Origin: Poa pratensis
Taxonomy: Eukaryota > Streptophyta > Magnoliopsida > Poales > Poaceae
Length of the DNA stretch: 64,000 bases
Assembly (NCBI GenBank): GCA_947311845.1
Contig: CAMZMU010000069.1
Coordinates: forward strand, 8,239,875 to 8,303,874
Reading direction: 5' to 3'
Positions 48,030 through 58,860 of the stretch are shown here, one piece after another. Each line of letters opens with the position of its first letter. Positions within the stretch are counted from its first letter, which is position 1. The notes below the pieces were generated by a model. That model saw only the letters and a program-made list of their open reading frames with translations. It had not been told where the DNA came from and ran no database searches. The position numbers and the translations under genes were made by a program.

Positions 48030-49660
48030 TTTTTTTTTTGAGGACAAGCTGGTCGTACCACCGCTCGAATAGATAGAAAGAATTGACCCAGTTTATAAGG
48101 AAAACCGGGTCCAAAAACCATACAATCTGTACAAAAGAATGGCACAAACGAAGCAACTCGTCGTCCACACGACCCAAGTCGACAAACGCCACAACACACA
48201 CCACCAGCTCCGGGGCCGCCGCCCCGACGTAACAACCAGATCGACCTTCGCATTGCCCGAAAGCGATCCAGTCATGGTCGATGAACCCTCTGCCCACGCA
48301 GTCTTCATCCAGGCTGCCACCAAAACCACCTGTTCCAGGCCGCCGCCCCGGTGTAGCAACCAGATCGACATTCGCATTGCCCGAAGACGATCCAGCCGGG
48401 TCGACGAACCCTCTGCCCGCGCAGTCCTCATCCAGGTCGCCACCTAGGCCCACGCTAAACAACGGCTCTGCCTCGTAAAACCGTCGTAGCGTGGGAAACC
48501 AAGGCCACCGCCTCGGCGTCCACCACCGTCCGGAGCCGCTGCCCCGGCGTCCACCTCCCTCGACCACACACCCATTCTGCACATCCGCCGCGAAACCGTC
48601 ACACCACGCTGGCCAAGAGCTCCAAAGCGGCGCCTCCAACAAGGTAGTGACGAGATCGTCACCGCCGCCCGCTCCCAAAGAGCATAGATTTTCACCCGGA
48701 GCTCTTGGAACTACACGCGTTAGTCGAGGTTGAAAAGCTCCACAACGACGCGATCAAGAAGGAGAACGACACCCGAGGGTGCCGCCGACGTCGGCACCGA
48801 CCGAAGTCCGTGCGACCTTTCGCCCGGAGTTCAACCCGACCGCAAAGCTTCGGGAGACACAGGATGGCGTCCTGTCTATGTCGTCAACCACCTCGCACTC
48901 CTCCGCATGCTGCCGCCGCCGTGGCACCTCACGCCACGGCAGAAGCACTGCCGTCCACGCCGAAACCGCAGCCGCTGCTTCGGGGCCACCGCCCTGGCTT
49001 GCTCTTCCTCGAGGGAACTCACCGCGGCTGCCTCGCTGGAGCCTTCACCACGTCCAGCCACCGCAGCTCACCACCTCTTCCACACACAGCCAACCTCCAC
49101 GCACGGGCCACACGACTCCATCCCACATCCGCAGCAACCCCACGGCGCCAGGGGACCCCAAACGTCGGCGCCCGACCGCCACTGGCCAGCCACCAGCTCG
49201 ACGAGCCGCCCGCCCGCCGCTGCATCCAGCGCGACGCACCGCCCGACCATCTCCGCGCCAAAAGGAAGCGCTCCCCGGCCCAGGCCCGACGGGCCCAGAA
49301 CGGGCCCGCCAAGCCCATCTGGCACCCCGCATCGCCGGCGACGACGCCAACGGCTCCCCATGCCGCCGCCCGCGCCTGCGCTCCATCCTCGACCTTCACC
49401 CGAGCCCGCCGGCTCGGCATCCACCATCCCGACCGCCGCCGCCCCCACGGCCGATCTCCTCCAGCTGGGAACGAGGACTCCCCCCCGACCACCCTTGTGG
49501 CAGCGGAGGGTGCCGCCACCGCCGCGGCCGAGGCCGGCGACGGCAGCGACAGGGCGGCTTCGACGGAGGGGAACTCGCGCGCGGAGAGGGCGCCCCTAGC
49601 GCCGCCTGGGGGGCGACGCGAGGGAGGAGTGTCCTTGCTCTCAACTTTGATGATGCCTAC
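48030..49660 (-). mobile_element. Poly(A)-tailed non-autonomous retroelement, copy A1
   Basis: The left end is a T run (the tail on the - strand) followed by sequence matching, in reverse complement, the 3' end of copy A2 (55336-56695): GGTCGTACCACCGCTCGAAT, CAGTTTATAAGGAAAACCGG, and so on. It contains two full units of a 124 bp tandem repeat starting at 48215 and 48339. The 5' end (about 49660) is GC-rich. Long GC-rich open frames exist in several frames on both strands at 48705-49702, which marks composition and not coding. The right boundary is approximate and I found no convincing target duplication for this copy. Confidence 0.7.
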
Positions 49661-49770
49661 TTCGATTCCCTCGTAAGATGCGAGCGCCTTTCTCTTTTTT
49701 AAAATTTAAATTTTCATTTAAAAAAAACAAGCTACATGTAGCTCGGAGGCCAAAATGCCTCACTCGTAGA
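49661..49770. repeat. Foldback element, right arm, outer part
   Basis: AAAACAAGCTACATGTAGCT near 49722 is the reverse complement of the left arm near 11665. Confidence 0.5.
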
Positions 49771-49838
49771 TATACGGTTTGTTTAACTAATTGTTGTACC
49801 AACCATAACAACAACAAAAACAAACCGCCCGTGTCCGA

Positions 49839-49843
<5 letters not shown>

Positions 49844-49896
<53 letters not shown>

Positions 49897-49916
49897 ACAC
49901 ACACACCAGCTGAAGA
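49844..49916. repeat. C39 homopolymer followed by (CA)n
   Basis: A run of 39 C (49844-49882) passes directly into about 17 CA repeats. It could be a real microsatellite or partly an assembly artefact. Confidence 0.85.
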
Positions 49917-49974
49917 AAAAATTGCCTAACAACTAGTACCTTTTGGTCCTTTTGCTTCCAAAATCAGTGATATT

Positions 49975-50205
49975 TGGCCATATGTTCAATGGCTCCGAGT
50001 ACTTACCGCGACTCCGGCAAGGGAACCATGTCAACAGAACTCATCGTGCTGCTGTGCATAGGTGGCGTAGAGTAGCCGCGGGGATCGTGATTATCATTCA
50101 TCTGCTGGAAGATTTGGAAGCAGACACATGCAGATTCAACATCACGTCCACCACTGTCGCTGCCAGTGCCACCGCGTACAACATTGCGAACATACTCAAG
50201 GTATT
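49975..50205 (+). other. Possible relic exon of unknown gene
   Basis: An open frame of mixed composition (IFGHMFNGSEYLPRLRQGNH, later ADTCRFNITSTTVAAS, AYNIANILK) ends at a splice-donor-like AAG/GTATTT at 50201-50207. Composition differs from the surrounding AT-rich DNA. I recognise no family, no start is evident, and it may be chance. Confidence 0.25.
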
Positions 50206-50311
50206 TATTTCCTCGTTTCTTGTTCTGCTATATCCTAGAGTACAAAATTAGTCACTCACGTGTTGCTTGCCAACTCATGGCATCAGCCAAGTTGTACAGT
50301 ACTTGAGATTC

Positions 50312-50645
50312 GGTGAACTAGCAATCTGAGAAAAAATGTACATATTGTAGTACAAAGTTATAATGATCTATAAAATTTGAAGTTAATATGTAGTGCTATT
50401 TGAGAGAAAAAAAAGATAAAAATGATGAATTTGATATTCACATATACTCCCTCCGTACTATAAGTCACGTACAATAAGTTTTCACTCTAAATATTATTTT
50501 TCGTGCTATAGTAAAATCTTGTACTAAACACTCATCTTTTTCTTAGATTTTGTTGTCGTAATTTAGTATAAAAAATCGAAAGTTAGTGTGTGCGTATGTC
50601 TCATGGTACCCAATCACAACTTTCTCCTTTTTATAATCACACGTA
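50312..50645 (+). repeat. Dispersed repeat R2
   Basis: Direct repeat of R1 (11329-11648), including ATACTCCCTCCGTACTATAAG and the block GTATGTCTCATGGTACCCAATC. Confidence 0.65.
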
Positions 50646-50656
50646 CTTAGTACTTA

Positions 50657-50975
50657 GGGCCTCATTTATTCGTAGGATTCTAAAACGCGGGAAAAGGAAG
50701 ATCGTAGGATTGCAATGTCATGCCCATTCCAATCTTAAATGATTGATATGCGTTAAAACTTGTTTGATTCTACCACAGAAAAAGTAAAGGATTCCAATAA
50801 AGGTTTGAGTGGATGTTAGATTTCCTATGAAATCTAGTGTAAAGGATTCCATAAGAAAAATTCATTTTCGATACAATCATATGAATCAAACGACCAAGTG
50901 ACCAACATAGGAAAAAATCCAAAGGATTTGAATCCTACAAATTTCCTATGCAAATCCTTTAAATCAAAGAGGTTC
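50657..50975. mobile_element. Tourist-like MITE (PIF/Harbinger type)
   Basis: 319 bp starting GGGCCTCATTTATTCGTAGG; the other end in reverse complement reads GAACCTCTTTGATTTAAAGG. TTA flanks both sides (50654-50656 and 50976-50978), the usual PIF/Harbinger target. No ORF. Confidence 0.7.
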
Positions 50976-50978
50976 TTA

Positions 50979-51503
50979 AGGATTGTGATAAGCTTCCCCA
51001 AAGAAAGCATACATGATACACGCACCACTTTACTGAGTTCATCATACAAGCTAGCCAAGCAAAGATGGCATAGATACGCGCACCATGAGCCCATGATACG
51101 GATTCGGGCGACTACGGCGTGGCTTGCATGCACCAGATCGATCGATCAATCCATCCACTATTCAGAAACCGCGAGATCAATTAATCGACGAGGAGCACCG
51201 GCACCTCCACGACGTTGCCGCTAGGGTGGCAGAGGGGCGACCCGCCTAGGCCCACGTAAAGCATATGGCAGGCCAAACTGAGTTAATCCAACTTGTCAAT
51301 TAAAACTGAACATTAAAAATTTGTACATGAAGCGGGGCTGATCGGGTGTCGCTCTGCTACCTGGTTGCCGCCCGTGGCCATCTAGCTCGATCTGCACTGC
51401 ACACCACGCCACTCGATCGACCCGGCTGACGGGCCGAGGTATCTCTTCTGCAGTCTCCTACGTACGCGTTATGATCACCGCGTGTATTATGTTGCCTGGC
51501 TAA
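50979..51503. other. Unassigned spacer
   Basis: AGGATTGTGATAAGC at 50979 also occurs at the end of R3 (60842), so the R repeats extend a little here. No gene seen. Confidence 0.35.
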
Positions 51504-51795
51504 GGGCCTCGTTTACTTCTAATTTATTTGGAGTGTATTTTAGAGGATGACAGAGATCATGCCCAATAGTACGTTTACTAATCGTTTTGTAAGGAATAAT
51601 CCTTAAATATCCCGTACGTACCAACTACCTTATTTTTGTCTAGATTACACACTCTACGCCATGCTAGTGTATTGTGGGGAAAGAGTTGGGGATTGGGTGA
51701 AATCAACAATTTCACCCAATTCCCTTCCATCACCAATCTCTTGGGATGAAAATACACCTCTGATAAACAAAACCTAAGAATGTAAACGCCGTTCC
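51504..51795. mobile_element. Candidate Tourist-like MITE
   Basis: Starts GGGCCTCGTTTACTTCTAA after TAA. The far end in reverse complement reads GGCGTTTACATTCTTAGG, a degenerate match to the start. The target duplication is not clear. Confidence 0.4.
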
Positions 51796-52220
51796 GTTTA
51801 TATAGTCGTGGCATGGCGGGTGGCATCCGGCGCGCGCACCACATCTAGTTGGGTTCAGAGTTCCTTGGGGCGTCGCTGTCTGGCGGGATGGGATCAACGC
51901 CGATGGACTATGGCCTATGGCGTATAAAGAGCATACCAAACTCTAATTTTTTATTATGAAAACTTGTACCAAAAAATTACCAGAGTGAAAAAATACATAC
52001 TGTACATGTTTTTTTGTGGGAAGTGAATACATAAATTCATTATAGAATGCACTGTTTTTTACAGCTATTTTCCCACAACGGACTAACTAGTCAATTCAGC
52101 ATTAGCAACCATATATCACGTCAACGTCTTCCACTAGAAAATGAACACAACGCGCAAATGCATGCTCCGACCAATCTTTCATTTTCACCATCGCATTGAA
52201 GTACCGTAAGATTTTTCGGT

Positions 52221-52575
52221 GATACCGTGATACCATTCTCAAAAATTCTAATTTCCTATCGTAAAAAAATTCCGAAAAAAATGGTGAGTGTTCACAAGAA
52301 ATGTGTTTACATTCCCTAAAATTTTCAGAACCAAATTAGACATACACACAGAGAAATAAAAAAGACAAATTATGACGTGAATAGTGTCATTATGTGTGTC
52401 TTTCTGCGACACTATTCATGTTGGATTTGTCGTTTTTGTTTCTATGCGTATATTTCGAATTTGGTTCTGAAAATTCTAGTAATCGTAAATGCACAACTTG
52501 TGAACACCCACAAATTTTTTTCAGAATTTTTGGAACTTTCAAATTTGAATTTTCATAAGTGGTATCATGGTATCA
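52221..52575. mobile_element. Foldback MITE with near-complete hairpin
   Basis: GATACCGTGATACCA at the left pairs with TGGTATCATGGTATC at the right. The arms stay complementary almost to the centre near 52385-52405, for example AGAACCAAATT with AATTTGGTTCT and GTGAATAGTGTC with GACACTATTCA. No ORF, about 355 bp. Confidence 0.75.
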
Positions 52576-53137
52576 TATTAGGCGTGGGATCACTGGATAT
52601 GCCCTCCCGATTCTCGGGAGCAGATCACAGCGTCGCGAACGTACAAAAATGACCGGGGCGCTCGCAACTTGCTCCGTGACAGTGTGGGGTGACGGTGATT
52701 GTGTTAGTTAATTGCGGGCCAAATGGTTTGCATCACATTCACAGTCGCGTTTGATCACTGCAGCTGGGAGAGCTCCGTTTGAGGTGGATGGAAGTAGGGA
52801 GCTTAATTAGCCGAGGCATATACACGCAGGGTCCCCATTGTCCGTCAAAGGTGAAGGTGCTTCTTTTTTTGGCGAATGAAAGGTGAAGGTGCTTCTGACC
52901 ACCCGTTTTGGGTCTACCGTAGTAACCATGCATCTGACGTTTTGATTTGGCAACGGTGATGTTTTGGAAATTTTGGGTTTCTTTTTTTCTTGCTTTTGGA
53001 GAATGACAACCTGCTCGAAGAGAAACGTCGATGTGGAGTGGTGTATTTATAGCTCGTCTGCAGCTGGGTTGACAAGAGAAGCTGCATGTGATTGTTGCAA
53101 AAGATCAGCCTCTTGTTCCTACCCAGGTAAACATAGA
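52576..53137 (+). other. Spacer with TATA-like site, no clear gene
   Basis: GTGTATTTATAGCTC at 53041-53055 resembles a TATA box, and a donor-like CAG/GTAAAC lies at 53126. It may be the start of a lost gene cut by element B. No protein is recognised. Confidence 0.25.
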
Positions 53138-54415
53138 TTTTTTTTTTTTTGTAGAAATGGGGGGCGTGTCCCCAGCCACTGAATGCATCAAAGGATGCAC
53201 ACGGCCGAGTTTTATTAATATGGAAAAAACAGTAAGCACAATGCTTTACAAAGAAATACATCGATCAACCAGAAGAACCACCATCTAGGCGAAAACTCGC
53301 TACACCTACAAGTCTGATGAAAGGGTGGAACAATCAGAGCCGATGCCCTGACCTCACGCACCAACGCACATCATCTAACTCCGGAGGTTTCAACCAGGCC
53401 GTCCGACAGCGCGCCAGAAGAACAAACCGGTCCAGCCGATCCTCAGCGCATGCCGCATGCGCACAACAGAACCCGCTGCCACCATCTTCCGCCATCCCAC
53501 CTTCAGGAGCGATCAACGTGATGACCTTGCAAGGCTTGTCGTCGGCCTCACCATGACGGCAGACAGCTCCACCATCCTGCACGAGTCCATCATCATACGC
53601 TCATCGCCGAGACCCGCTGCGCCACGCCGCCGAGACTCGCCCTCATGAACGTGGTAGATGTACACCGCACCACATCTTGCCTCCTCTGTCGAGCAACTGC
53701 TCTAAAAACAATGCCCTCATGAGGGAGAGCGACACCGAGAGTGCCACCATCGTCTGTCCCGGGGATCCCAGACCTGGGGTTTCCCCAGAGCAGCGCGAGT
53801 GGGTAGACGATGGCTACACCGGCGATGCCTTCACCAAGGTAACAGCGTGTAGACGCCACCATCGCCCGCTTGAACGAAGTCGAAGCACGGTTTTCACCGG
53901 TAGCCACGTCTCCCCAACTCGCCGCCGGGCCTAACCGTGGGATCAAGGGTCCACCACAGCCAGCCGGCCGAGACCACATCTGGCGGAGGAGGAGGCCACC
54001 GCCGCCACGCCCGGAGCCGGAGCTCCCGGCTTCCTCGTGTAGCGGGATTGGCCCAGTAGCTCGCGTGCCGTCATCGGGATCGAGAAGACGCAGCGGATAG
54101 AGACGGTTGCGGCCCGTCCGAGCCCATCTGGGCCCAGATCGGACCCACCGCTGCTCTGCGCCGCCCGCCGCTGGCCGCCCAGCCTGGCCGCTGCCACCCC
54201 GCATCACTGCCGCTGATCAGCCAAGACGGGCGCCGCCGCCGTGATCCATCGTTGGCCGAGGAAAACGCCGCCGCTGCCACACCACACGGGCTTTGCCCTG
54301 CGCGGGTGGCGGCGGCGGGAGAGGAGAACGCGAGGGGGAGGGCTGGAGGTGGGGGAGGGGGAGCTCCCCGGTGCGGCGCAGCGCCGCCGCACGGGGGAGG
54401 AGAGCCCAGGCACTA
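53138..54415 (-). mobile_element. Poly(A)-tailed non-autonomous element, family B
   Basis: A 13-base T run (53138-53150) is followed by GTAGAAATGGGGGGCGTG, CAAAGGATGCACACGGCC and a GC-rich body that ends in a G/C-rich 5' end near 54415. The reverse-strand 3' end (GGCCGTGTGCATCCTTTG before the tail) resembles plant LINE 3' ends. No ORF encodes RT or endonuclease, so it would depend on a LINE. The boundary on the right is approximate. Confidence 0.6.
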
Positions 54416-55335
54416 ACACAGAAATGAGCAACCCAAAAAGTTTAGGCACGCAACTTCTTAACAAACTAACCAGTAAATAAGAAAAGTTTTTTTACTACTT
54501 TTCCGGTTTCTACATCATGTTGACACACAGTCCATGCAGTATCTATTATTACGGGGTTCCATTAGCGAGGGGCGGAGACATGCATGATTTAACCATTAGT
54601 ATCACGATATCTTTCCTGATTGTAAAGGTAGTCATAAGTTCAACTTTTTTCTAGTGTCCCTCATTTTAACCATGACAAATGTGACCATACAACGAGTATA
54701 CATCCGACCCGATAAATGGAAGTATCTAACTGAAATTAATTTTACATATAACTTCAGTTAACTATGTCTCGCTTTTTTTTTTCCCTACCGTAACACCGGG
54801 CATCTTACGAGTATTTTATTTAGACCTTTTCTTATAGACCTTATTCTGGTATGCATGGATATACGACGATTGTCCTACGTTGTACTGTATGATTTTGTTT
54901 GGCCAACCACAAGCTTCAGTTGCTCCCCCTAAAATTTCTCTTTGCTTCTGCAACATTGACTCTAAACAAACACGATGCCATCGACCAGATTGTTTATCTG
55001 TTCCAACATATAAGCCACGAAAAACTTTACGCACATCAACAGATACAAATATGGCATATATATTGCCTTCTCCCACGACTCCTCCGCCACAGCTCCGCTA
55101 ACATTGACGCGCGATCGTTCTTGAAAGCATTGTATTGGAGCGTTGCACCCTACGTCTCAGGTCACATGCCGCTCGATCGATAGATTTTGATCCACGGTCA
55201 TCGGATTTGTAGTAGGATTTTGGAGATGTTGTCATGAGATGTCTTGTGCGGATGGCCTCAGGCTTTTTCATCTATTTGTAAAATGATTTGTTCAACATCA
55301 GTTGTTGCCATTGTTTTTAATAAATCAATAATGTA
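54416..55335. other. Unassigned AT-rich spacer
   Basis: No gene or known repeat seen. The 12 bp target duplication of element A2 (ATCAATAATGTA) lies at 55324-55335. Confidence 0.4.
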
Positions 55336-56695
55336 ATCAGAGCCATCCGTGCCACACCCCGCTCCCCTCGCTCGCCCCCCCCCCCCCCCCCCCCCCCCCC
55401 TCCAGGCGGCGCTAGGGGCGACACAAGGCAGCGCGGCCACCCCCCTCCCGCCCGAGCCTTCTCTGCCGCTGCCGTCGCCGGCCTCGGCCGCGGCGGTGGC
55501 AGCACCCCTCCGCTGCCAAAAGGTGGCTGGAGGGGGCGGTCTTGTTCTCTCGGCTGGAGGTTGACGGGCCCGTGGGGGCGGCGCCGGTCTGGGCGGAGGA
55601 TGTCGAGCCGGCGGGCTCGGGTGAAGGCGGCGGCCGGTGCAGGCTGCAGGCGGCGGTGCGGAGAGACTGTGGCGCCGGTCGCCGGAGAAGATGCTTGCCC
55701 GATGGGCTTGGTGGGCCCGATCTGGGCCCATCGGACCCGGGCTGGGGCGAGCTGGTGCGGTTCGCTGGCTTCGTGCGGGCGAAGGCGAACGCAGCGGAGT
55801 GGCGTCAGGGGCGTCGGCAGAGCAGAGGTGGAGGTGCAGGGCGTCGCCAGGAAGTGGACGCGGAGGTGGCGGTCGGCAACAACAAGGATATCTGGCTAGG
55901 CGCCTTCGGGGCGTCGTTTGTCGGGGCCGACGATGGTGGCGCCTTCGGGGCGTCGTTTCCTTCTTGATTGCGTCATTCGTGGAGCTTCGAGTCCTCCGAC
56001 GGGAGTGGTTTCAACAGTTCCGGGTGAAAGCCTAAGCTCCGTGGGAGCGGGCGGCGGCGACGGACGCGTCGCTTCCTTCTTGAAGGCGCCGCCTTGGAGT
56101 TGTTGACCCTCGCGGTGCAACGGTTTCACGAAGGCCAAGCAGGATGGAGTTACTGTCGGGGTGGTGGACGTCGGGCGGCGGCTCCGGACGGTGGTGGACG
56201 TCGAGGCAGCGGCCTCGACCTCCCACGCTACGATGGTTCTATGAGGCAGAGCCGTTGTTTAGCGTGGGTTTGGGTGGCGACCTGGATGTATACTGCGTGG
56301 GCAGAGGGTTCGTCGACCTGACTCGATCGCCTTCGGGCAATGCGAAGGTTGATCTGGTTGCTACGCCGGGGCGGCGGCCCTGGAACAGGCTGGTTTTGGT
56401 GGCGACCTGAATGAAGACTGCGCGGGCAGAGGGTTCGTCGACCATGACTGGATCACTTTCAGGCAATGCGAAAGTCGATTTGGTTGCTACGCAGGAGCGG
56501 CGGCCCCGGAACGGGTGGTGTGTTTTTGTGGCGTTTGGTCGACTTGTGTCGTGTGGGCGGTGGGTCGGTTCGTCTGTGTAATTCTTTTGTATAGTTTGTA
56601 TGGTTTTTGGACCCGGTTTTTCCTATAAACTGGGTCAATTCTATTCTATTTATTCGAGCGGTGGATATCGACCACCTTAAACTCAAAAAAATAAT
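55336..56695 (+). mobile_element. Poly(A)-tailed non-autonomous retroelement, copy A2
   Basis: 1360 bp in + orientation, ending CTCAAAAAAATAAT. ATCAATAATGTA is present on both sides (55324-55335 and 56696-56707), a LINE-style target duplication. The 5' part is GC-rich with a C run near 55375-55400. Near the 3' end a 125 bp unit starting GGTGGCGACCTG at 56273 repeats at 56398. No RT or endonuclease is encoded. It matches copy A1 in reverse. Confidence 0.82.
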
Positions 56696-56707
56696 ATCAA
56701 TAATGTA

Positions 56708-57231
56708 TACTTGTGTATATCGGCTGAAGTAGAAACCGGGGTTATCCAGTTTTCAAAACAAAACAAATATTGCCATCATTAAAATTACGTCGACTAGCCA
56801 ATAGCCGTAGCCATGCTATATATATCTTTTTTTTATTACAATTATCATTTCCGCTCTAGTAACCGAACATATTTTGTTACTTGTCAAAGATAGAGATTCC
56901 TAGGCTACATATTCTAGATAGTCATATGTGTTAGCATTTCACACTTCAAGTAGTTCAGTTCTAGATCACCGTTTTTTGCTCTTTGAGAGGTTGAAAACAG
57001 TAGTAGTGCACGATTCGCACTGTTCAATAACTGAGCATGGCTTAGAGTAAGTAGAATCATAAGCACAGAACTCAAAACTACTGTAACTCTCTCGATTAAA
57101 TATCTACAGACTATAAGGAAAACTAGAGAAGAAGGAGAACATTCAGATTCAGGCAATTATCGTGCCATGTACCAGATCTAGAGGAAAGCTAGCCAGCTGG
57201 ACGCCTATACCACTATACGCATGATCATTGA
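56708..57231. other. Spacer downstream of the small gene
   Basis: AT-rich. It would hold the 3' end and terminator of the - strand gene at 57232-57556; no other gene seen. Confidence 0.35.
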
Positions 57232-57556
57232 TCAATTCGTAGGCTGCAGGAAGCGGCTCGCAGAGTACTGTCTCCTCTGCCCCATGGGACTGGCAGGCGG
57301 GGTCGTCGAGCCGCCGGAGCCGTTGAGCGCCATGGACGCCACGGCCTTGGCCCAGGCCATGAAGCTCCCTCTTCATCCTCTCCTCGTCGCCCCAAATCAT
57401 CGGATCCACCACCTGCTCAACCTTCTCCGTGGCGATCAGGAACACCGGCGAGTCCCCGACGTCAGCTCCGGCGACCCCGAATTGCCGGACGATCTCCGCT
57501 CCCGTAGCCATCTCGATCCGCCGAGAAATCTTTCGGTGAGAGCTTGTTGCAGGCAT
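57232..57556 (-). pseudogene. Small intronless plant gene, frameshifted; family not recognised
   Basis: On the - strand a frame starts at 57556 (MPATSSHRK), or more likely at 57511 (MATGAEIVRQFGVAG). It continues GDSPVFLIATEKVEQVVDP and DEERMKREL. Near 57364 the high-GC third-position signal moves to another frame, reading MAWAKAVASMALNGSGGST and RRQYSASRFLQPTN to a TGA at 57234-57232. In the original frame it runs on to about 57149 with unlikely composition. So this is either a one-base pseudogene or a sequence error in a real gene of about 90-105 residues. A TATA box lies upstream. The long + strand frame over it (57221-58108) is its antisense shadow. No signal peptide or membrane segment is seen. 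Confidence 0.5.
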
Positions 57557-57651
57557 GCTGTGTTGCAGAGAGCGAGGGCTTTGTATGTGGAAGAAGGTCG
57601 TAGTAGCTCTGAGCTATGCAAGGATGAACATCATGAGGCACTCGCTGCCCT

Positions 57652-57663
57652 GTTTTATATACA
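57652..57663 (-). promoter_or_regulatory. TATA box of the small gene
   Basis: Reads TGTATATAAAACA on the - strand, about 95 bp upstream of the first ATG, giving a plausible short leader starting near 57625. Confidence 0.55.
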
Positions 57664-58759
57664 CGCAGATGCACGGCGTGCAGCATGTAGAATACGAGAT
57701 CGGAGTCAAGGGGCGTGCGTGGCGCCCAGAGCACCGCGTCCGCCGGAGTGGGTTTCCACAGTTTTAGTTAGGCCGTCGCCATCGGGCGGAATGGGACTTG
57801 AGGACACGCACTACGCTGCTGAAATGGCCTCTATGCATGTACGAGTGGTCTACAGGGGAGAAGCGGCTGATCTCGTTTATTTTTTGTGTGGTTCAACTGA
57901 AATCGCTATACTTTGTGTGGTTCAACTGAAATTGTTTACATTTTTTCGGATTCTGCCTGTTGTTACACGTGTGTGCTTCGCATTCAGAAAAACCAAACTC
58001 GTAGCGCTATTACAACCTCCACATATCCTCGCCTTGGTACAATGGAGTCTGATGTTAATCGACAGCTCCATTTTAGTGAGATCGTCCGATTGCCGTGTAT
58101 ATCTCTAACTAGAGGGTGACATGATCAGTAGCATTACTATACTCAAAGTCCAAGATACTTGAGAAGATACCACCTCCATAATGCCGTATATCCTTACGGC
58201 CGGGCGGAATAGGTGAACACATGGCGTGGCTGCCGATGATCTTCATAGTACGTACGCTTGACAACGACACCTCGTGGCTAAGCTCGAGCCCCGCGCGTTT
58301 GCCGCGCGTATGGCACACGGGATACAGGCCCCACGCAGCATTTAACACGTGGTGGCGATAGCCAGCCAGCAGCTTTCAGCTGAATGTGTTGCTGACAAAC
58401 ATGAGATGGAGACAGGTTTGACGCATGGAGAAGAGAGTGATCTCTCTGGTTGTACGGTATACAAGAATTCGAGGTGTACAGTGTGTACTGTACATGTACT
58501 GTCTGATGTAATCGAATCACCGGGCTTTTCGAAACTGGATTTCAATGTTTGGAAATCAGCTACTCACCTAGTGTGCCGTGCTGTCAGGCAGGCACACGAG
58601 AATTATTGGGCTGGCCTTTCTTCATACCCATCATCTGCAGAATATCTCAAGATTCTTCGGGTGAAAATTACCCTTGGTCACCTAACTCATGATCTCATAT
58701 GGAGATCGGAGTAGCATGTGGGTTGATCAAGAGCACCCAAATCTGGCATTGAATAGGGT
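57664..58759. other. Presumed promoter and upstream region of the small gene
   Basis: No coding region supported. It contains an ACACGTGG (ABRE/G-box-like) site near 58344. A 121-codon open frame on + at 58349-58711 has no recognisable domain. Confidence 0.3.
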
Positions 58760-58860
58760 CACTATTAGAAAAAGTGCCTATAGTCCCGATTGAGAAGAGC
58801 CTTTAGTCCTGATTTCCTAACCGGGACTACGCGATTGGGACTAAAGGCCCACTATTCCTG
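58760..58860 (+). mobile_element. CACTA terminus fragment
   Basis: Starts CACTATTAGAAAAAGTGCC and carries repeats of TAGTCCCGATTG and its reverse GGGACTAAAGG, typical CACTA subterminal motifs. No second end is visible. Confidence 0.55.

Noticed and set aside
48705..49702. Several overlapping GC-rich open frames of 290-320 codons
   Set aside because: All three frames and the opposite strand are open, with Pro/Arg/Ala-rich low-complexity products; this is the GC-rich body of retroelement A1.
57221..58108. 295-codon + strand open frame
   Set aside because: It is the antisense shadow of the high-GC3 small gene on the - strand and its upstream region; no domain is seen.
58349..58711. 121-codon + strand frame
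   Set aside because: Average composition but no domain, no promoter context and within the presumed upstream region of another gene.
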